A stretch of 8,522 bases of DNA from an uncultured Bacteroidota bacterium (GTDB lineage Bacteria; Bacteroidota; Bacteroidia; Flavobacteriales; Flavobacteriaceae): assembly GCA_903837025.1 (NCBI GenBank), contig CAILTC010000094.1:1-8522 (forward strand), read 5' to 3'. The translations under genes and the position numbers were made by a program. Below the pieces are notes generated by a model that saw only the letters and a program-made list of their open reading frames with translations, did no database searches and was not told where the DNA came from. Within the stretch, counting starts at the first letter, position 1. Every line of letters begins with the position of its first letter. This document shows positions 4,731 through 8,522 of the stretch, piece by piece.

Positions 4731-7203
4731 GTTTTTCAAATTTTTGCGCTTTTGTATTTGTCAAATTCGATTTAACGGTGAGTTTATAAACATAAACTCC
4801 TTTTCCTAGTCTGTTTCCAAAATCATCTTTGCCATCCCAAGTGATTTCTTTTGACAAGAATCCTTCGGTGGTTATGATTTGATTTCGTGTCCAAACCACT
4901 TTTCCGGTTATGGTCATCACTTGTACCTGAACTTCTAGAGGTTCATAGGGGCGGTTATGCGAAAACCAAAACTCAGTATAGTTAACAAATGGGTTGGGGT
5001 AATTCAACACATGTGTCAATGTTAATGTATCGTTGCCAACAACTACAAACTGAATCTCGGTAATTACCGGGTTGTTATATACATCCCATGCCTTAAAAGA
5101 GATTGTGTGTAAGCCAATAGCTAAATTATGAAACGGAAAACGTAGCGAGCCTTTTGTAAAATCATCCAGATTTGTCTGGTAATAATCATTTAACAAATAC
5201 GGATTGCTTACATCGCCGTCTAATATTGCAACTATGTCATGACCTATTCCGCTTGCTGTGTTAATGCCACTTTCGTCCTGAAGATTAGCAAGTAAAAAAG
5301 GAGAATCATTCGTTGTGCCTCCTGAAACAAATGTTTCATCATTCATATATAACTTCACAGTTGGTGGAATATTGTCTGCAACTGCATTTTCATTTACACC
5401 ACCTACTTTTATGGTTGTGTCGTAACCAGTTTCATTTTCTGAAAGTTGGTTTCGTTTGCTGTAAAAACTAATTTTTCCATTCCCGACAGGGATTCTTATA
5501 TCTCTGGGAACTATGAAATTAAATTCAAATTGACCATTTGTAACCGTTGCATTTCCTCTGAATATAGTTTCTCCCAAGATGTTGAAATTCATTGGTGGAC
5601 TATATCCATCATTGTTCAAAGTTGATCTTGTAATTATTTTGTCGAAAACTGTTGTCGTAAGATCTCCATTATAGGTTGTTAATGGTACATTGTTTTCATC
5701 GGTTACATCTCCTGAAATTTTCATTTTTGCCAATGATTTAAAATCGTCAAAAGGCTGTGAAATCGGTACGCCATTAATCTTCGTTAGTCTTACTTTGGGT
5801 TTTGGTATGGCAAGCATTAGGGCTGGGTCGCCAATATAAAAAACAACATTTGATGATGAATTTGGATTACTGTTTTTAGAGATTCTTAAGGCTTCGGCGA
5901 TAGATGTGTTTTGGTTAGAGCCATAAGAATAGAGGTTTTTTGATAAAACATCATTGAAATTTTCGGCATTAGACTGTCCAATTTCTCGTATTGTTGTAAG
6001 CATGGCTATGGCGCCTCCTTTCGGGTTCCAGTACGTATATTCACCAGCTGTAGGTTTTGAAGGATTGTCAAACCTTGAAAAATCACATGTTATGGTTATG
6101 AATAATGGATATTTATATTGATTACTTAGGGTCTGTCCGTCGGTTGATTCCCAAATACGCTCACTCGACAAGCCATCTTCGCCACCATGACCTAAATAGT
6201 TAAAAACTAACACCCCTTTTTCAATTGTACTAAATAAGTCGGCTCTTGCTTTAGGATAGCGAGATCCTCCGGCAGAAGCTTCTTGAACATAAGAGTCTAA
6301 TATTATTTTATTTACATTAAAGAATGGTTTTGCGCCAGTGATAACATCGGCTAAATTATTTTGTCGAAATTGTAATGTAGTATCAGAGGGTTTATCAGAA
6401 TCATCACAAACTAATAAAAGATTGTTTCTCCAGCCGCCATAGGATTTAGTGTCATGATATTCGATTACTTTATTGACCATTTCATCGGCTTGCTGGGCAT
6501 TATTGTTTAGCATTCTTCCTATCGCAATGTCTATTCCTCCAAAAAAAGAACCGATGTTTCCTTCGTCTGAATCCATTAGTCCATAAAAGTCGTCAGATGC
6601 ATAGGATGCTTCGCCAATGGTATTGCTGTTTAAGGCATGATAAATGGGTACAATGTTAGAGTTATTTGGTGTTCGGTTTTTATAATCAAAAGAAGCATCT
6701 CCGAAAAGATTGACATATTTTATTTTTTTATCTAAAGAAGAGGCGTTTTCATAGATGTATTTGATGCAATTTCTGATGGCTGCAATGTCTTGTTTTCCAG
6801 ACGAAAACTCTTGGTATATGGATTCGAGTGTGATTACTTTGACATTCAAATTAGAGTAGGAACGATGAAAATTGGCTAGTTTTTCAGCCTGAGTTGTCAG
6901 GAAATTGGGCGTAATAATTACGTAATCAATATCTTGAAACTGACCTTGGGCGTTTTTGAAAATAGTGCCCTTTATGTTCTGATTTGTGATTTTTGTACTA
7001 CTTGTTTTTAAAGGGGTATAATAATCCAAAGGATCGATGGCAATGTATTTTCGAAGTTCGCCCAAATTGGCTTTAAATGAAAAGGTGGCTTGACTGCTAT
7101 TTTCGATTTTGGTTGCATTTTGTAAATCGGTCACGTCCCAGATTTCGGAAATTCCTGCTGCACTAGAAAAAGTATAGCTTGCAACTCCTAGGTTAGAACT
7201 GGA
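4717..7203 (-). CDS. porU: C-terminal part of PorU: C25 peptidase domain, Ig-like region and sorting-type CTD
   Basis: This is the same frame as the upstream part, beginning right after the TAA with SSNLGVASYTF. The first possible start is GTG at 7132-7134, where the sequence reads straight through (SEIWDVTDLQNA), so it is probably an internal Val. It offers no signal peptide. Numbering from that GTG: an alpha/beta subdomain with YVIITPNFL (71-79), DIAAIRNCIKYIYENA (116-131) and YASDDFYGLMD (178-188). Catalytic His316 follows in FNYLGHGGEDG and catalytic Cys350 in TITCDFSRFDNP, the two signature residues of gingipain-type C25 peptidases. Next come Ig-like beta segments (about 450-700) and a C-terminal domain (about 707-805) with NYPNPF, the W-D-G-KDDFGN turn and GKGVYVYKL, typical of T9SS CTDs. 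PorU is known to retain its CTD. All of this is intact but lies behind the stop. Confidence 0.85.
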   Translation of the reverse strand, partial: SSSNLGVASYTFSSAAGISEIWDVTDLQNATKIENSSQATFSFKANLGELRKYIAIDPLDYYTPLKTSSTKITNQNIKGTIFKNAQGQFQDIDYVIITPNFLTTQAEKLANFHRSYSNLNVKVITLESIYQEFSSGKQDIAAIRNCIKYIYENASSLDKKIKYVNLFGDASFDYKNRTPNNSNIVPIYHALNSNTIGEASYASDDFYGLMDSDEGNIGSFFGGIDIAIGRMLNNNAQQADEMVNKVIEYHDTKSYGGWRNNLLLVCDDSDKPSDTTLQFRQNNLADVITGAKPFFNVNKIILDSYVQEASAGGSRYPKARADLFSTIEKGVLVFNYLGHGGEDGLSSERIWESTDGQTLSNQYKYPLFITITCDFSRFDNPSKPTAGEYTYWNPKGGAIAMLTTIREIGQSNAENFNDVLSKNLYSYGSNQNTSIAEALRISKNSNPNSSSNVVFYIGDPALMLAIPKPKVRLTKINGVPISQPFDDFKSLAKMKISGDVTDENNVPLTTYNGDLTTTVFDKIITRSTLNNDGYSPPMNFNILGETIFRGNATVTNGQFEFNFIVPRDIRIPVGNGKISFYSKRNQLSENETGYDTTIKVGGVNENAVADNIPPTVKLYMNDETFVSGGTTNDSPFLLANLQDESGINTASGIGHDIVAILDGDVSNPYLLNDYYQTNLDDFTKGSLRFPFHNLAIGLHTISFKAWDVYNNPVITEIQFVVVGNDTLTLTHVLNYPNPFVNYTEFWFSHNRPYEPLEVQVQVMTITGKVVWTRNQIITTEGFLSKEITWDGKDDFGNRLGKGVYVYKLTVKSNLTNTKAQKFEKLVIL

Positions 7204-7206
7204 TTA
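7204..7206 (-). other. In-frame TAA inside porU
   Basis: Read on the minus strand the context is TTT CAG TAT GAT TAA TCC AGT TCT. The codon is number 439 counted from the first full codon in the window. Single-base neighbours that would restore sense are AAA, CAA, GAA, TTA, TCA, TAT and TAC. I see no secondary structure or selenocysteine/pyrrolysine-type context that would favour recoding, and TAA is normally the least leaky stop. Confidence 0.95.
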
Positions 7207-8522
7207 ATCATACTGAAATTGAAATTGTTTTCCGTAACCTTGAAGTTTTCTTTTGGCGATTAATCTAATGTTATCGAGGTAGCCTAATGAACCTGGAACT
7301 CCTCCGTTATCGTAAGTTAATTTTATTTTTACGTTTTCGGAGCCTGTAAATGTGGTGTTGTTTGGTGTGGATCCTACATTAAATTGAAGTCCTGAGCTAA
7401 TGTCTAAAGCAGGGAAAGAGATTGAGGTTAAGTCAGATCCGTTTATAGCTATTTTAAATGATGTTGGTGCAAAAGCTTCGGATGCAGCTATTATCGTTAG
7501 TTTTGCAGGGGTTGTAGTGTCTATATTTGGAAAATCAAAAGAAAATTCCTGTTCGTTATTGATTTCAAATGCTTCACCAAACCATTGCCTTCCTAAGTGA
7601 GCAATATTGATAAGGTCTAATTCATGAAATTGATGGTCGTCAAATGTGTTTAGGGATAAAGTGCTATTTCCGGATGGTTGTGGCATGGTCTGTATTCTTT
7701 TTCCATCATTGCCTTGAACGGTAATATAATAATAGGACTTGGAGTCATATAAATTAATGTTGGTTTGACTTTCTTCATTCCAAGTGTCAACTCCTTCGGC
7801 GTAAAATAAAATATAATCTTCGTTATTAAAAACACCATCACTTTCGCCAATAACTTCAATAGCATTCTCTGTCAAATCAGAAGGGTAATAAATGCTGTTT
7901 GATAATGGTAACATTTTTCCTCCATTACCAAAAAGCTGTATTTTTCTTGGGTCAATCGTATTTGTGTTAATTCCTAATTGTTGTAAAAAACTTTTGGATA
8001 TTTTATAGACACCAGATTTTTCTACATAAAATTGAAACCAATCACCAGATGCTAAAACGGAATTAGAAATTGCTGCTGTTTTTTTGGTAAGTTGAGCGAT
8101 TTTTGATGAATTGCCACTTATTGAATAAGACAAAGATTTAATTCTTTTGTATCCAAATTCGTCTTTTATTATTGGTGAAAAAACAAGAAAAGATTGATTG
8201 ATACCTCTGGATTCAGTTTTTTTTATAGTTGCAGAAGGAGTTTTTGGAATGTTTTTTGGATTTAAGTCGCCAAGTTGTGAAGCTGAAATAGATTCGGAAA
8301 CTATATTTGTTATTTGAACATTGTTTACTTCATAAGGAATTGATCCCGTTAGATTTAGAATGTAGAAAAGGGATTTTGTAGCAGCTTCGTAATCATAGTT
8401 ATTGCTTGTAAACTGTGGGATATTGATTTTGTTTTCACCAAATGATGTTTCGGTTTTTTCAAGCCATTCAATAGAAATGTCTCCTTTGATTTGTCCGAAA
8501 GAAAAGAGGGGAATAAGGATGA
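7204..8522 (-). CDS. porU: N-terminal part of PorU up to the internal stop (partial at 5' end)
   Basis: If the TAA is real, this is the product made from the normal porU start: 438 visible residues plus a few beyond the edge. Residues 1-9 in the window (ILIPLFSFG) are the end of a signal peptide, with likely cleavage before Gln10. IPYEVNNVQITN and SQLGDLNPKNIPK segments follow, and these resemble the N-terminal domain of flavobacterial PorU. The part from 8133 to 7207 carries RKIQLFGNGGKMLPL, FNNEDYILFYAEG and a WFGEAFE segment, ending in LQGYGKQFQFQYD at the stop. It contains no catalytic residue of the peptidase. The TTG at 8131-8133 could be mistaken for a start, but the frame is open well upstream and encodes conserved-looking sequence, so it is an internal Leu. 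The fragment would be exported but inactive. Confidence 0.8.
   Translation of the reverse strand, partial: ILIPLFSFGQIKGDISIEWLEKTETSFGENKINIPQFTSNNYDYEAATKSLFYILNLTGSIPYEVNNVQITNIVSESISASQLGDLNPKNIPKTPSATIKKTESRGINQSFLVFSPIIKDEFGYKRIKSLSYSISGNSSKIAQLTKKTAAISNSVLASGDWFQFYVEKSGVYKISKSFLQQLGINTNTIDPRKIQLFGNGGKMLPLSNSIYYPSDLTENAIEVIGESDGVFNNEDYILFYAEGVDTWNEESQTNINLYDSKSYYYITVQGNDGKRIQTMPQPSGNSTLSLNTFDDHQFHELDLINIAHLGRQWFGEAFEINNEQEFSFDFPNIDTTTPAKLTIIAASEAFAPTSFKIAINGSDLTSISFPALDISSGLQFNVGSTPNNTTFTGSENVKIKLTYDNGGVPGSLGYLDNIRLIAKRKLQGYGKQFQFQYD

Larger units (their letters stand above)
4717..8522 (-). pseudogene. porU: porU, T9SS sorting-domain signal peptidase, interrupted by one in-frame TAA; 5' end beyond the window
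   Basis: The minus-strand frame is open from the right edge to a TAA at 7204-7206. It then continues in the same frame to the TAA at 4717-4719, giving 1266 sense codons plus one internal stop. Known role: PorU is a gingipain-family (C25) cysteine peptidase on the outer surface. It cleaves the C-terminal sorting domain from T9SS cargo and links the protein to A-LPS or another anchor, and it works bound to PorV, encoded next door. The length, the signal-peptide remnant, the catalytic His and Cys, and the C-terminal domain all fit one complete PorU. No frameshift or second stop is seen, so the lesion is a single codon: a true nonsense mutation, a base-call error, or (less likely) programmed read-through. 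The 5' end lacks only a few signal-peptide residues. No ATG, GTG or TTG occurs in frame between 8134 and the edge. Confidence 0.85.

Noticed and set aside
7135..7203. Intergenic region between two separate genes
   Set aside because: These 69 bases are an open, in-frame continuation of porU, joined to the downstream part without a break.
7400..7865. Short frames (plus 7400-7600, minus 7650-7865) within porU
   Set aside because: They are out of frame with a porU reading frame that is clearly coding here.

Overview
The window reads as an A+T-rich chromosomal segment from a flavobacterium or close relative (phylum Bacteroidota). Three things support this. Two type IX secretion (T9SS) genes, porU and porV, are present, and that system is largely confined to the phylum. 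The promoters follow the Flavobacterium pattern TTG-N17..23-TAnnTTTG. The sequences of the PDH subunits and of cytidine deaminase look flavobacterial. Almost everything is on the minus strand.

Layout in transcription order (right to left). porU (right edge to 4717) encodes the gingipain-like surface peptidase that removes T9SS sorting domains. It runs off the window inside its signal peptide. It is interrupted by one in-frame TAA at 7204-7206, although the reading frame is otherwise open and recognisable over about 3.8 kb. porV (4679-3501) encodes the outer-membrane T9SS shuttle/anchor protein and appears to have its own promoter at 4701-4730. A perfect 15-bp hairpin with a T-tract (3440-3480) follows. 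cdd (3427-2945, cytidine deaminase) starts immediately after that hairpin and has no promoter I could find. A Flavobacterium-type promoter at 2854-2882 precedes pdhA (2803-1805, pyruvate dehydrogenase E1 alpha). pdhC (1796-153, E2 acetyltransferase with two lipoyl domains) follows 8 bases later.

At the left edge, on the plus strand, bases 1-72 encode the last 23 residues of a YafQ-family toxin, including the conserved GTH...LF end. It converges on pdhC across a strong bidirectional terminator (98-132).

Functionally there are three blocks. One is T9SS cargo maturation and anchoring (PorU, PorV). The second is a pyrimidine-salvage gene between the two larger units. The third is a PDH operon that lacks E1 beta and E3. 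The strongest anomaly is the internal stop in porU. If it is real, it separates the exported N-terminal part from the catalytic His/Cys and the C-terminal domain, and should abolish sorting-domain peptidase activity. I see no CRISPR array, insertion sequence, tRNA or rRNA, and no wholly unknown gene system. No stretch longer than 300 bases lacks a gene.
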